From: Geomicrobium sediminis | GTDB lineage: Bacteria > Bacillota > Bacilli > Bacillales > Marinococcaceae | Assembly: GCF_016908595.1 (NCBI RefSeq) | Contig: NZ_JAFBEC010000004.1 | Coordinates: forward strand, 1-64,000 | Direction: 5' to 3' | Length of the DNA stretch: 64,000 nt | Part shown: one piece after another, positions 36,850 to 46,972 of the stretch | Layout of the letters: every line of letters begins with the position of its first letter | Numbering within the stretch: position 1 is the stretch's first letter | The notes under the pieces: generated by a model | What the model saw: only the letters and a program-made list of their open reading frames with translations | What the model was told of the DNA's origin: nothing | Databases searched by the model: none | Translations under genes and position numbers: made by a program

Positions 36850-37548
36850 ATGGTTGTAGTGAGCGACAATTTACTGAACATAAATCAAGAAATTAAACAA
36901 GCTTGTGAGCGTGTAGGTAGGCAACAAGAAGAGATTAACATCGTCGCAGTGACGAAGTATGTGTCAAATGAGCGAGCAGAAGAAGCTGTGGCGTCTGGTG
37001 TGAAGCACCTTGGTGAAAGTCGAGCAGAAGGACTTCTAGAAAAACGCGAGGCGATCACGGGTGCTGCTACGTGGCATTTTATCGGTCAGCTTCAAAGCCG
37101 GAAAGTGAAAGACGTGATTCATGAATGTGATTATCTTCATTCGCTTGACCGCATATCGCTTGCCAAAGAGATTCAAAAGCGATACAAAGGAGACGGGACT
37201 GTAAAGTGCTTCGTACAAGTGAACGTCTCAGGTGAAGAGTCGAAGTCTGGATTAACGCCTGAGGGTGTTATGAGCTTTATTGAGCAATTGCAAGCGTATG
37301 ATGCAATTGAAGTTGTTGGACTTATGACGATGGCACCGTATGAAAGTGTACCTGAAGATACGAGGCCGCATTTTAAAAAGCTCAAGGAATTGCAACAAGA
37401 GATTGTAAAACGTGAGTTTGCACATGCTCCGTGTCATGAGTTATCGATGGGGATGTCCAATGATTATACAGTCGCAATCGAAGAAGGTGCGACATTCATT
37501 CGAGTAGGCTCTCGTCTTGTTGGAGATGAGCGCAGCAATTTAGCGTAA
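36850..37548 (+). CDS. ylmE: YggS/YlmE family pyridoxal-phosphate homeostasis protein
   Basis: A 232-residue TIM-barrel PLP-binding protein like the N-terminal domain of alanine racemase. The PLP lysine is in IVAVTKYVS (about 33), and the C-terminus has the phosphate site [15 protein letters not shown] and IRVGSRLVG. It buffers PLP rather than catalysing a reaction. ATG at 36850 follows GGGAG at 9 nt. Next to sepF in many Firmicutes. Confidence 0.92.
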   Translation: MVVVSDNLLNINQEIKQACERVGRQQEEINIVAVTKYVSNERAEEAVASGVKHLGESRAEGLLEKREAITGAATWHFIGQLQSRKVKDVIHECDYLHSLDRISLAKEIQKRYKGDGTVKCFVQVNVSGEESKSGLTPEGVMSFIEQLQAYDAIEVVGLMTMAPYESVPEDTRPHFKKLKELQQEIVKREFAHAPCHELSMGMSNDYTVAIEEGATFIRVGSRLVGDERSNLA

Positions 37549-37564
37549 AGGAGGTTCGTTCATA

Positions 37565-37981
37565 TTGAGCATAAAATCTCGCTTTAAACGTTTTTTTGAT
37601 GTTGACGAAGATTATGTTGAGGAAGAATTAGATGTTCCTGTTGAAGAGTCAAAATCTGACAGTGAGCAAAAAGATCGTACTCAAAATGTCGTAAGCTTGC
37701 AAAGCATTCAGCAGTCTGCCAAGATGGTTTTAATTGAACCGAGAACGTATGAAGAAGCTCAAGATGTTGCCGATCATTTGAAAAATCGACGATCGGTGAT
37801 TTTGAATATGCAGCGCATTCAAAAAGACCAAGCCAAACGGATTGTCGATTTTCTAAGTGGCACGGTTTATGCCATTGGCGGTGACATTCAAAAGATTGGT
37901 GGGAACATCTTTTTGTGTACACCAGACAATGTAGAGATTTCAGGGGCAATCTCGGAGCTCATGCAACAAGATTTTGATTAG
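37565..37981 (+). CDS. sepF: Cell division protein SepF
   Basis: A 138-residue protein that bundles FtsZ and anchors it to the membrane. It has the N-terminal amphipathic membrane helix ([12 protein letters not shown]), an acidic linker and the SepF core (about 55-135: [20 protein letters not shown]). TTG start supported by AAAGGAGGTT upstream. Confidence 0.94.
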   Translation: MSIKSRFKRFFDVDEDYVEEELDVPVEESKSDSEQKDRTQNVVSLQSIQQSAKMVLIEPRTYEEAQDVADHLKNRRSVILNMQRIQKDQAKRIVDFLSGTVYAIGGDIQKIGGNIFLCTPDNVEISGAISELMQQDFD

Positions 37982-37992
37982 AAGAGGTTGGG

Positions 37993-38259
37993 GTGAGTGG
38001 TTTTATGGCAATGATCGGCCAGATCGTATTAATGGCGATGTCACTTTATCAAATTGCAGTAATTATTTATGTTCTTTCTAGTTGGTTACCTGGATTGCGT
38101 GAATCCGGCTTTGGACAAGCATTAGCAACCATTGTTGAACCGTATCTAGAACCGTTTCGTAGAATTATCCCGAATTTAGGTATGATTGACATTTCACCAA
38201 TCGTAGCATTGATTGCTTTGGCATTAGCGCGACAAGGTGTAATTGCAATCTTTTTCTAA
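37993..38259 (+). CDS. ylmG: YggT family membrane protein (YlmG)
   Basis: An 88-residue protein with two transmembrane helices and the family signature VEPYLEPFRRIIPNLG between them. YggT/YlmG proteins are associated with division sites in several bacteria and plastids; function is not well defined. GTG at 37993 follows GAGG; ATG codons four and six codons later are alternatives. Confidence 0.85.
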   Translation: MSGFMAMIGQIVLMAMSLYQIAVIIYVLSSWLPGLRESGFGQALATIVEPYLEPFRRIIPNLGMIDISPIVALIALALARQGVIAIFF

Positions 38260-38262
38260 TCG

Positions 38263-39036
38263 ATGGATATCTTTCAACATTTTCGTAAGGAAGAGCACGA
38301 ATGGATTGTACAAGTACAAGACATAAAAGATGCTGTTGAAACGACGTACGAAGCAAAGCTCACTGGTTTTTTAAATCCGAGGGAAGTTGACATTGTACAG
38401 TCGGTGATCGGAGCCGATGAAACCGTTAAGGTTGCTTTTTTTGGAGGGGTTGAAGGTGTTGAGCGTAAACGAGCGCTCATCTATCCTTTTTTTGAAGAAG
38501 TGTCGCCTGAGCGGTACAACATCGTTATGTTTCACGGGGCATTTGACCCGAAATTCTCAACTGTCTCACACCGCGATCTTCTCGGCGCATTAATGGCTTT
38601 AGGTGTAAAGCGAGAGATGTTTGGAGACATTCACGTTTTTCAAGGCAAGGTTCAATGGTTCGCAACAGAAGAAATGCAAGACTTTATTCTGATGAATCTT
38701 GAAGGTGCAGGGAAAACGCCGTTAAGACTTTCGACACTTCCGCTACATAATGCGTATGATATAACTGATGAGTGGGAAGAAAAGACAGGATTCATCTCAT
38801 CACTTAGACTAGATACTGCTATTTCAGAGATGTACAACTTGTCGAGAACGAAGGCAAAGGCATATATAGAGAATAGCCGGGTTAAAGTGAATTGGAGAAC
38901 GGTGGAGGATCCGAGTTTTCAAATTCAAACTGGCGATACATTATCACTTCAAAAGCATGGACGTAGAAAGCTTTTTTCAATCGATAGCGAAACGAAGAAA
39001 GGCAATTTACGTGTAACCTATGGTTTGAAGAAATAA
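38263..39036 (+). CDS. ylmH: YlmH, S4-domain RNA-binding protein
   Basis: A 257-residue protein with an N-terminal YlmH domain and a C-terminal S4 RNA-binding domain (about 178-240: SSLRLDTAISEMYNLSRTKAKAYI). In B. subtilis YlmH has been linked to ribosome-associated quality control, overlapping with RqcP; rqcH is also in this window. No clear ribosome binding site: the ATG is 3 nt after the ylmG stop, so translational coupling is likely. Confidence 0.88.
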   Translation: MDIFQHFRKEEHEWIVQVQDIKDAVETTYEAKLTGFLNPREVDIVQSVIGADETVKVAFFGGVEGVERKRALIYPFFEEVSPERYNIVMFHGAFDPKFSTVSHRDLLGALMALGVKREMFGDIHVFQGKVQWFATEEMQDFILMNLEGAGKTPLRLSTLPLHNAYDITDEWEEKTGFISSLRLDTAISEMYNLSRTKAKAYIENSRVKVNWRTVEDPSFQIQTGDTLSLQKHGRRKLFSIDSETKKGNLRVTYGLKK

Positions 39037-39053
39037 CTATGGAGGTGGCTTTC

Positions 39054-39575
39054 TTGGCATTAACACCGATGGACATTCACAATAAGCAATTTGCTAAAGG
39101 GTTCCGAGGCTATGATGAAGACGAAGTGAATGAGTTTCTTGATCAAGTCATCAAGGATTATGAAACCGTCATTCGTGAGAAAGAAGAGCTGTTTTCTAAA
39201 GTTAATGAGCTTGAAGAGCGTTTGAATCATTTCTCAAATATTGAGGAAACGTTAAGCAAATCGATCCTCGTTGCGCAAGAATCAGCAGAAGAACTAAAGC
39301 GTAGTTCAAAAAAAGAGTCGCAGCTCATCATTAAAGAGTCTGAGAAAAACGCTGATCGCATTATTAACGATGCTCTTTCGAAATCGCGTAAGATTGCGCT
39401 AGAGCTTGAAGAACTCAAAAAACAAGCAGCCGTGTACCGGATGCGATTTAAGATGCTTATTGAAGCACAACTAGAGCTTTTAGATGATGAAGACTGGGAT
39501 AGCCTAACAAACGGTGTAGAAGATGAAGAAGAGGAACATACAAGTCATACATACGAAGACCAAAAAAGTCGCTGA
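39054..39575 (+). CDS. divIVA: Cell division / polarity protein DivIVA
   Basis: A 173-residue coiled-coil protein that binds negatively curved membrane at septa and poles. Membrane-inserting F17 and R18 occur in KGFRGYDEDEVNEFLDQV, followed by coiled coils (about 25-130) and an acidic tail. The TTG at 39054 is chosen over the ATG at 39039 because GGAGGTG lies 6 nt upstream and the product then begins MALTPMDIHNKQF as in the family. Confidence 0.94.
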   Translation: MALTPMDIHNKQFAKGFRGYDEDEVNEFLDQVIKDYETVIREKEELFSKVNELEERLNHFSNIEETLSKSILVAQESAEELKRSSKKESQLIIKESEKNADRIINDALSKSRKIALELEELKKQAAVYRMRFKMLIEAQLELLDDEDWDSLTNGVEDEEEEHTSHTYEDQKSR

Positions 39576-39576
39576 C

Positions 39577-39605
39577 TTGACGTTCATGTAGAGATCGACT
39601 ATACT
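39577..39605 (+). promoter_or_regulatory. Sigma-A promoter of ileS
   Basis: TTGACG (39577-39582), 17-bp spacer, TATACT (39600-39605), directly after the divIVA stop codon. Confidence 0.82.
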
Positions 39606-39611
39606 TTTAGC

Positions 39612-39867
39612 AATACTAACTAAATGTAAGCGTTGATTGGGACAGTAGTGATCAATAGACTTTTTGAGCGAGCGAGGGAAGGTGTGAGCCTCGTAAAGAG
39701 TTGATTCACGAAGATCACCCAGGAGCTACCGAACAGAAAGCGTTCGAATAGGACGTGAGTAGAGTTTGGCGTGACTAAAGCGATAATTAGACTGAGTGGC
39801 TTATGAGCTATCAGGGTGGTACCGCGGGTAAACCTCGTCCCTACGATTGGGATGGGGTTTTTTATTT
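39612..39867 (+). promoter_or_regulatory. T-box riboswitch, isoleucine-specific, leader of ileS
   Basis: The T-box AGGGTGGTACCGCGG is at 39813-39827 and is followed by a terminator (AACCTCGTCCC with GGGATGGGGTT, then T residues). In Stem I, AGTA (GACAGTAGTGATC, about 39645) and GAA (39710-39712) frame the specifier ATC at 39714-39716, an Ile codon. Uncharged tRNA-Ile should allow read-through into ileS. Confidence 0.95.
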
Positions 39868-39890
39868 TGTACTGACTTAGGAGGAAAGAA

Positions 39891-42644
39891 ATGAATTTCA
39901 AAAAAACGCTACGAATGCCACAAACGGAATTCCCGATGAGAGGAAACCTTCCAAATCGCGAACCCGTATGGCAAGGTGAATGGGAAGAAGCAAAGCTTTA
40001 CGAACAAGTGATGACGAAAAATGCTGATAAACCGATGTATGTGCTTCATGATGGACCGATCTATGCAAATGGAAACATTCACGTTGGACATGCAATGAAC
40101 CGAATCGTAAAAGACATGATCGTTCGTCATCGCAACATGGATGGCTTTAAAGCACCGTTTGTTCCAGGTTGGGATGCGCACGGATTGCCGATTGAAACGG
40201 CGCTTACGAAAACAAAAAAAGTTGATCGTAAGAAAATGTCCGTTTCTGAATTCCGAGCGGCGTGTGAAGCGTACGCGTGGGATCAAGTTGAAACGCAAAA
40301 AGAACAGTTTAAACGTCTTGGTATGATCGGTGACTTTGATAACCCGTACGTCACATTAACACCAGACTTTGAAGCGAACCAAATTAAAGTGTTCGGTGAA
40401 ATGGCTAAAGCGGGTCACGTTTATCAAGGGAAAAAGCCTGTGTATTGGTCACCTTCTTCTGAATCGGCACTTGCTGAAGCAGAGATTGAATATCATGACA
40501 AGCGTTCACCTTCGATTTACGTAGCGATGAAAGTAACCGACGGTAAAGGGGTCATCGACAACGGTTCAGAGTTCATCATCTGGACAACAACACCGTGGAC
40601 ATTGCCAGCAAACCTCGGTATTTCTGTGCATCCAGATTATGACTATGCGCTTGTTTCTGTCGCTGATCGAACGTTTGTTATTGCGAGTAAACTGTTCGAT
40701 GAAGTAAGCGAAACGTTAGAATGGGAAGACGCTAAAATTGTTAAGACGGTTAAAGGTGCTGAGCTTGATCAAGTCGTTGCTGCACATCCGTTTTACGATC
40801 GTGACTCCCTTGTTATGACAGGACAGCACGTAACACTTGATGCAGGTACCGGCGCAGTTCATACTGCACCAGGACACGGGGAAGATGACTTTATTATTGG
40901 TCAACAGTACGGCTTAGAACCGCTTTGTCCTGTAGACAATAAGGGCGTTATGACCGAAGAGGCTCCGGGATTTGCAGGTATTTTCTATGATGAGGCGAAC
41001 AAGCCAATCACAGAAAAGCTGGATGAGAACGGCGCGTTGCTTAAATTGAAGTTCATCACTCACTCTTACCCACACGACTGGCGTACGAAAAAGCCAGTAA
41101 TTTACCGTGCGACTGAGCAATGGTTTGTCTCTGTCGAGAACATGCGTCAAGAACTTTTAGACGCGATTGCACGTGTGGATTGGCAACCGAAGTGGGGAGA
41201 AGTTCGCCTTCACAATATGATTCGCGATCGTGGTGATTGGTGTATTAGCCGTCAACGAGTTTGGGGCGTTCCAATTCCGGTCTTCTACGAAGAAGACGGT
41301 TCTCCAATTATTACAGATGAGACGATTGCACACGTTGCTGATTTGTTCCGTGAACACGGATCAAACATTTGGTTTGATTGGGAGACAAAAGACTTAATGC
41401 CGAACGGTTATTCCTCTGAGAAAAGCCCAAATGGTAACTACACGCGTGAAACAGATATTATGGACGTTTGGTTCGACTCAGGTTCTTCACACCAAGGTGT
41501 TTTAGAAGAACGTGACGACCAGCACCGTCCTGCTGATCTTTACTTTGAAGGTAGTGACCAATACCGTGGATGGTTCAACTCATCCCTCATTACGAGCGTT
41601 GCCGTAACAGGTGATGCACCGTACAAAAAGGTATTGAGCCACGGCTTTACGCTTGATGGTAAAGGCGAAAAGATGTCGAAGTCACTCGGGAATGTTATTG
41701 ATCCTGCAAAAGTGATGAAGCAACTCGGTGCTGATATTTTACGTTTGTGGGTGTCTTCAACAGACTTCCAATCGGATGTTCGTGTATCCGATGACATTTT
41801 GAAACAAGTGTCTGAAACGTACCGTAAAATCCGTAACACACTTCGCTTTATGCTTGGAAACTTAAGTGACTTTGATCCTGCAACTGATCGGGTTAAAATG
41901 AGCGACATGAATGACGTGGATTTGTTCATGTATCAACGTCTAAATGATGTCATTTCACGTGCTCAAAAAGGGTATCGGGAGTATGCTTTTGGGACGACGT
42001 ATCAAGCGTTGCATCATTTCTGTTCAATCGATTTAAGTGCATTCTATATGGATGTTGCCAAAGATGCATTGTATTGTGATCATGAAAATGATGCCGAAAG
42101 AAGAGCGATGCAAACAGTGCTTTACGATAGCGTTGTTGCACTTACAAAACTACTTGCACCAATTACACCGTACACTGCTGAAGAAGCATGGTGTTTCATT
42201 AAAGATCGTGAAACAGACTATGTTCAACTTACAGAGATGCCTGACGTATTTACGATTGACAACGAAAGCGAACGCGAAGCACGCTGGGCACACTTGTTAA
42301 ACGTCCGTACCGTTGTGCTTAAGGCATTAGAGGAAGCAAGGGCAGACAAAGTCATTGGTAAATCATTAGAAGCAAAGCTCGTTCTTACTGTGGATGAAAC
42401 AGCTTATGCAATGTTAAACGAGATGAGTCACCCTGAGAAGTTATTTATCGTTTCGCAACTTGAGCTTGTTAAAGGCGAAGAAACGAATGTTTCCGTACAA
42501 AAAGCTGAAGGTGAGGCGTGTGAACGTTGTTGGCACGTGAAAGAAGATGTGGGTGAAGATGAAAGCTTCAACACACTTTGTACACGTTGTGCAGATGTTG
42601 TAAAGACGTATGACCCTGCGATTTTGGAAGAAACGGCAAAATAA
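39891..42644 (+). CDS. ileS: Isoleucyl-tRNA synthetase
   Basis: A class I aminoacyl-tRNA synthetase of 917 residues. The HIGH motif is HVGHA in [12 protein letters not shown] (about 64), the editing domain follows, KMSKS is in [12 protein letters not shown] (about 592), and a C-terminal zinc site has two CxxC pairs (CERC and CTRC). Full length for the bacterial type. ATG with AGGAGG upstream, directly after the T-box. Confidence 0.98.
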   Translation: MNFKKTLRMPQTEFPMRGNLPNREPVWQGEWEEAKLYEQVMTKNADKPMYVLHDGPIYANGNIHVGHAMNRIVKDMIVRHRNMDGFKAPFVPGWDAHGLPIETALTKTKKVDRKKMSVSEFRAACEAYAWDQVETQKEQFKRLGMIGDFDNPYVTLTPDFEANQIKVFGEMAKAGHVYQGKKPVYWSPSSESALAEAEIEYHDKRSPSIYVAMKVTDGKGVIDNGSEFIIWTTTPWTLPANLGISVHPDYDYALVSVADRTFVIASKLFDEVSETLEWEDAKIVKTVKGAELDQVVAAHPFYDRDSLVMTGQHVTLDAGTGAVHTAPGHGEDDFIIGQQYGLEPLCPVDNKGVMTEEAPGFAGIFYDEANKPITEKLDENGALLKLKFITHSYPHDWRTKKPVIYRATEQWFVSVENMRQELLDAIARVDWQPKWGEVRLHNMIRDRGDWCISRQRVWGVPIPVFYEEDGSPIITDETIAHVADLFREHGSNIWFDWETKDLMPNGYSSEKSPNGNYTRETDIMDVWFDSGSSHQGVLEERDDQHRPADLYFEGSDQYRGWFNSSLITSVAVTGDAPYKKVLSHGFTLDGKGEKMSKSLGNVIDPAKVMKQLGADILRLWVSSTDFQSDVRVSDDILKQVSETYRKIRNTLRFMLGNLSDFDPATDRVKMSDMNDVDLFMYQRLNDVISRAQKGYREYAFGTTYQALHHFCSIDLSAFYMDVAKDALYCDHENDAERRAMQTVLYDSVVALTKLLAPITPYTAEEAWCFIKDRETDYVQLTEMPDVFTIDNESEREARWAHLLNVRTVVLKALEEARADKVIGKSLEAKLVLTVDETAYAMLNEMSHPEKLFIVSQLELVKGEETNVSVQKAEGEACERCWHVKEDVGEDESFNTLCTRCADVVKTYDPAILEETAK

Positions 42645-42659
42645 GCCTCGGTTAAATAA

Positions 42660-42692
42660 CTCCCTATGAAGAGAAACTAACTTTGTAGGGAG
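42660..42692 (+). promoter_or_regulatory. Hairpin covering the ylyA ribosome binding site
   Basis: CTCCCTATGAAG (42660-42671) pairs with CTTTGTAGGGAG (42681-42692) over 12 bp including two G-U pairs, 9-nt loop. The right arm includes most of the ribosome binding site GGGAGG (42688-42693). No T run follows, so it looks like a translational control element rather than a terminator. Confidence 0.6.
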
Positions 42693-42700
42693 GAATTTAC

Positions 42701-43333
42701 GTGTCTTGGATGGAACAAATAAAGCATGATTTAGAAGAACGCAAAAAAGATATTGAGCGACGAGAACATGCCCACGAAGAAGATGGGCGGGATAATGAAT
42801 TGTCGGTGTTTGACAATCATCCTGCCGATTCTGCGGATATTTTTTATGAGGCAAGTAAAGATGATGCGCTTCATATGCATCGCCACGTTGAACACGAAGA
42901 AATTGTTCATGCCTTAAAGAAATTTGAAAACGGTACGTATGGGATCTGTGAAGAGACAGGTGCAGAGATTCCTAAAGAACGACTTCTAGCGAATCCAACG
43001 GCGCGTACAGTTGTGAATCCGGAGAAACCTGCAGATCATAGCGGCGTCTTTGTTGGAACGGCACAAGGAAATCCGAGTCCGTATAGTGGTGGTCAGGTCG
43101 CTTCTGACGGAGTAGATATGTGGGAAGCACTGATGAATACGACTGAAGATCAAAGTTATCATGAAAGCGCGACGAGCGACTTTTGGGTTGAGAAAGAGCC
43201 TGGATTTACTGAGGAGTTTGAGCGCTATGCAAGTACTGGGATCGAAGGGTATCATGGAGCGGAACACGTACACGTCGTCAAGCCTCCAGACGATGACTTT
43301 ACAAATGAAATTGAAGGAGAAGAGCGGCAGTAA
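42701..43333 (+). CDS. ylyA: YlyA/YteA-type DksA/TraR-like protein
   Basis: A 210-residue protein with an N-terminal helical hairpin (about 5-85) and a DksA/TraR-like C4 finger region (about 85-115). The finger retains only one of four usual cysteines (YGICEETGAEIPKERL), so it probably does not bind zinc. B. subtilis YlyA at the same locus adjusts sigma-G-dependent transcription; an RNA polymerase secondary-channel role is inferred. GTG start with GGGAGG upstream, hidden in a hairpin. Confidence 0.85.
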   Translation: MSWMEQIKHDLEERKKDIERREHAHEEDGRDNELSVFDNHPADSADIFYEASKDDALHMHRHVEHEEIVHALKKFENGTYGICEETGAEIPKERLLANPTARTVVNPEKPADHSGVFVGTAQGNPSPYSGGQVASDGVDMWEALMNTTEDQSYHESATSDFWVEKEPGFTEEFERYASTGIEGYHGAEHVHVVKPPDDDFTNEIEGEERQ

Positions 43334-43371
43334 TTATCTGCCGCCATTTTCCTTGTAAAGGAGAGACAAAG

Positions 43372-43854
43372 TTGATCGCATTATACTATCTGATTGCGTT
43401 AGTCATTATCGGACTTGATCAGCTAACTAAAATTATTGTCGATCGCAACATGGAAATTGGGGAATCGATTCCGATCATTGAACAAGTGTTACATATTACC
43501 TCACATCGAAATATGGGGGCAGCATTTGGAATTTTACAAGGGCAAATGTGGTTGTTTTTTATCGTAACTGCGGTCGTTGTCGTCGGAATCATTTATTACA
43601 TGCCGAAGCTTATTAAAGAACATCGCGGATATGGTATAGCGCTTGGTGTTTTATTAGGCGGAACGATTGGTAACTTTATTGACCGGTTGTTTAGAGGTGA
43701 AGTTGTTGATTTTGTCGATGTGTACATTGGAAGTTATAGCTTTCCAATTTTTAATGTCGCAGACGCAGCATTAACTCTTGGTGTGATTTTCTTGCTCATT
43801 TTAATGTTTATGCAAGATCGGAAAGAGAAAAAGGAGCAAAGTAGTCATGAGTAA
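43372..43854 (+). CDS. lspA: Lipoprotein signal peptidase (signal peptidase II)
   Basis: A 160-residue four-helix membrane aspartic protease that cleaves prolipoprotein signal peptides after lipidation. Catalytic aspartates are in GNFIDRLFRGEVVDF (about 103) and FNVADAALTLG (about 125). TTG start with AAAGGAGAG upstream. A short hairpin (GCGGCAG/CTGCCGC, 43324-43344) overlaps the ylyA stop just before it. Confidence 0.94.
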   Translation: MIALYYLIALVIIGLDQLTKIIVDRNMEIGESIPIIEQVLHITSHRNMGAAFGILQGQMWLFFIVTAVVVVGIIYYMPKLIKEHRGYGIALGVLLGGTIGNFIDRLFRGEVVDFVDVYIGSYSFPIFNVADAALTLGVIFLLILMFMQDRKEKKEQSSHE

Positions 43855-44761
43855 ATTCGAATGGGTTATCGAAGAAGAAGCGGGAACCCGTATAGACAAA
43901 GTCATCGTTACCAGAACAGGAGAATCTAGAACGACGATTCAGGATTGGATTAATGAAAATCACGTAACGGTAAACGGTGCAAATGTGAAAAGCAACTACA
44001 AAGTACAAGACGGTGATCGTGTCACTGTGATTCCAAAAGAAAAAGAACAACTCGAGGCAGTCCCAGAAGACATTCCACTCGACATTCGCTATGAAGATGA
44101 GCATGTTCTCGTTATTAATAAACCAAGAGGCATGGTCGTTCACCCTGCTCCAGGGCATCCAAGCGGTACTGTCGTCAATGCATTGCTCGGGTTGAAAATG
44201 CAATTGTCGACGTTGAATGAAGAAATGCGACCAGGTATCGTTCATCGAATTGATAAAGATACGAGCGGGCTTTTGATCGTTGCAAAAACGGATCAAGCGC
44301 ATCAACATCTCGTGCAACAATTGCAAGGGCGTACGTTAAAGCGTACGTATGAAACGATTGTTCACGGTGTGATTGCACACGAATTTGGAACGATTGATGC
44401 ACCGATTGGGCGTCATCACCACGATCGTCAAAAGATGACGGTAACAGACGTCCACTCACGTGAAGCAATTACACATTTTACCGTCATCAAACGGTACAAA
44501 AATTACACGCGCGTAGAATGTCAATTAGAGACAGGAAGAACGCACCAAATCCGTGTTCATATGGAATACATTGACCATCCAATTGCTGGGGACCCGAAAT
44601 ACGGTCCAAAGAAGACATTGCCAATTGAAGGGCAAGCACTACACGCAAAGGAACTGTCATTTATTCATCCAGCGACTGAAGAGACAGTAACTGTAACCGC
44701 AGAACTTCCTGATGATATGGAGCAATTAATCTACAATTTAGAACATTCATCAGAGCATTGA
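43847..44761 (+). CDS. RluA-family pseudouridine synthase (YlyB)
   Basis: A 304-residue enzyme: N-terminal S4 RNA-binding domain (about 14-75) and a pseudouridine synthase domain with catalytic Asp in HRIDKDTSGLLIVAKT (about 137) and GRTHQIRVHM near 230. Resembles RluD (23S rRNA helix 69), but target assignment needs experiment. Overlaps lspA by 8 bp. The pyr promoter begins on its stop codon. Confidence 0.93.
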   Translation: MSKFEWVIEEEAGTRIDKVIVTRTGESRTTIQDWINENHVTVNGANVKSNYKVQDGDRVTVIPKEKEQLEAVPEDIPLDIRYEDEHVLVINKPRGMVVHPAPGHPSGTVVNALLGLKMQLSTLNEEMRPGIVHRIDKDTSGLLIVAKTDQAHQHLVQQLQGRTLKRTYETIVHGVIAHEFGTIDAPIGRHHHDRQKMTVTDVHSREAITHFTVIKRYKNYTRVECQLETGRTHQIRVHMEYIDHPIAGDPKYGPKKTLPIEGQALHAKELSFIHPATEETVTVTAELPDDMEQLIYNLEHSSEH

Positions 44762-44786
44762 CAAAAAATACGTTCAATGAAATAAT
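44758..44786 (+). promoter_or_regulatory. Sigma-A promoter of the pyr operon
   Basis: TTGACA (44758-44763, overlapping the preceding stop), 17-bp spacer, AATAAT (44781-44786). Confidence 0.78.
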
Positions 44787-44809
44787 AACGTTAGAAATTA
44801 AATAGCCCT

Positions 44810-45487
<678 letters not shown>

Positions 45488-45499
45488 TAATGAATACTC

Positions 45500-45617
45500 T
45501 TTAACCCAGTCCCGAGAGGCTGAGAAGAGGTTTACCTTGTTTACACTAAAATTAGCTCATATGGCTACGTGTAACTCAAGGTCCATCTCTTTGCCGCCGG
45601 GTAAAGAGATTTTTTTA
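45500..45617 (+). promoter_or_regulatory. PyrR-dependent attenuator 2 (pyrR-pyrP interval)
   Basis: PyrR binding loop AGTCCCGAGAGGCT (45508-45521), then a terminator ATCTCTTTGCC with GGGTAAAGAGAT (45585-45610) and seven T. The pyrP ribosome binding site follows directly. Confidence 0.93.
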
Positions 45618-45628
45618 TGGAGGTAAAC

Positions 45629-46945
45629 ATGAAGCCAGTATTAGACATACACGAACGCCCTAAACTCGCAAAATGGATCATTCTTAGCATGCAGCACTTA
45701 TTCGCCATGTTTGGCGCCACAATCTTAGTCCCGGTATTAACCGGTTTAAGTCCTTCCGTTGCCCTCGTTTCAAGTGGACTCGGGACAATCGCTTACTTGA
45801 TCACAACGAGAGGAAAGATTCCAGCTTACGTCGGATCATCATTCGCATTCATTAGTCCGCTCATAAGTGCGATGACGTTTGGTGGACCTGGTGCGGTAAT
45901 GCTCGGAACGTTCTCAGCAGGAATTGTTTACGGGCTCACATCATTACTCATTATGGCATTTGGTGTGAACTGGTTACTAAAGCTTTTACCTCCAATCGTC
46001 GTTGGGCCCGTCATTATGGTTATCGGTTTAGGGCTTGCATCAACGGCCATCGAGATGGCGATGAATTATGACGCAAGTACAGGTGAATATGTCGATACGG
46101 CATTACACTTTACGATTGCACTCATTACGCTTACAGTAACGATTGTTTCATCGGTCTTCTTTAAAGGTTTCTTGAGATTAATCCCAGTCTTGATTGGACT
46201 CGTAACAGGCTATGTGATTAGCATTTTTGCTGGGCTTGTCGACTTAACACCAGTACAACAAGCTCCGTGGTTCCACATTCCAGACTTTGCGATTCCATAC
46301 ATTACGGTAGATCCGGTTTACTCGCTTGCGATCATCGGGATTATGGCGCCAATCGCACTCGTGACGATGGCTGAACATATCGGAGATCAAATGGTACTAA
46401 GTAAAATTACAGGTCGTAACCTTTTGAAAAACCCTGGTCTTCATCGTTCATTACTCGGTGACGGGATTGCCTCAGTCATTGCTAGTTTCGTTGGAGGTCC
46501 ACCGAATACAACGTATGGGGAGAACATCGGAGTTCTAGCAATTACGAAAGTGTTTAGCGTGTTTGTTATCGGTGGTGCAGCGGTATTTGCAGTCGTGTTC
46601 GGTTTCTCAGGCAAGATTGAAGCGTTAATCGCCAGTATTCCAGGATCGGTCATGGGTGGTGTCTCCATCTTACTGTTCGGTATCATCGCGTCATCAGGTC
46701 TTCGACTGATCGTAGAAAATCGCTTAGACATGTCAGAGAACAGAAACTTAGTGATTGCCTCAACCATACTCGTCATTGGAATTGGCGGAGCGTTCATTGA
46801 AATTACAGAAGACCTAGTGATTCCTTCTATGGCACTAGCAACGTTTATCGGCATGATCTTACACGGAGTATTACCGAATAAAACGATCGGTTACGGAAAT
46901 GGTCAATTGTTCGAAAGTGTTGAAGACGATCAAAACAACGGCTAA
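45629..46945 (+). CDS. pyrP: Uracil permease
   Basis: A 438-residue nucleobase:cation symporter-2 (NAT/NCS2) protein with about 12-14 membrane segments. Signature regions: FGATILVPVLTGLSPSVAL near the N-terminus and GGPPNTTYGENIGVLAITK (about 289-307), the uracil-binding motif. The ATG at 45629 is preferred: the ribosome binding site GGAGG overlaps the earlier ATG at 45617. Confidence 0.95.
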   Translation: MKPVLDIHERPKLAKWIILSMQHLFAMFGATILVPVLTGLSPSVALVSSGLGTIAYLITTRGKIPAYVGSSFAFISPLISAMTFGGPGAVMLGTFSAGIVYGLTSLLIMAFGVNWLLKLLPPIVVGPVIMVIGLGLASTAIEMAMNYDASTGEYVDTALHFTIALITLTVTIVSSVFFKGFLRLIPVLIGLVTGYVISIFAGLVDLTPVQQAPWFHIPDFAIPYITVDPVYSLAIIGIMAPIALVTMAEHIGDQMVLSKITGRNLLKNPGLHRSLLGDGIASVIASFVGGPPNTTYGENIGVLAITKVFSVFVIGGAAVFAVVFGFSGKIEALIASIPGSVMGGVSILLFGIIASSGLRLIVENRLDMSENRNLVIASTILVIGIGGAFIEITEDLVIPSMALATFIGMILHGVLPNKTIGYGNGQLFESVEDDQNNG

Positions 46946-46972
46946 CACAATTTTAGTGAGGAGTGGTCAACA

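Noticed and set aside
43808-44326. 172-codon open frame on the minus strand
   Set aside because: Antisense to lspA and the pseudouridine synthase gene; no family resemblance.
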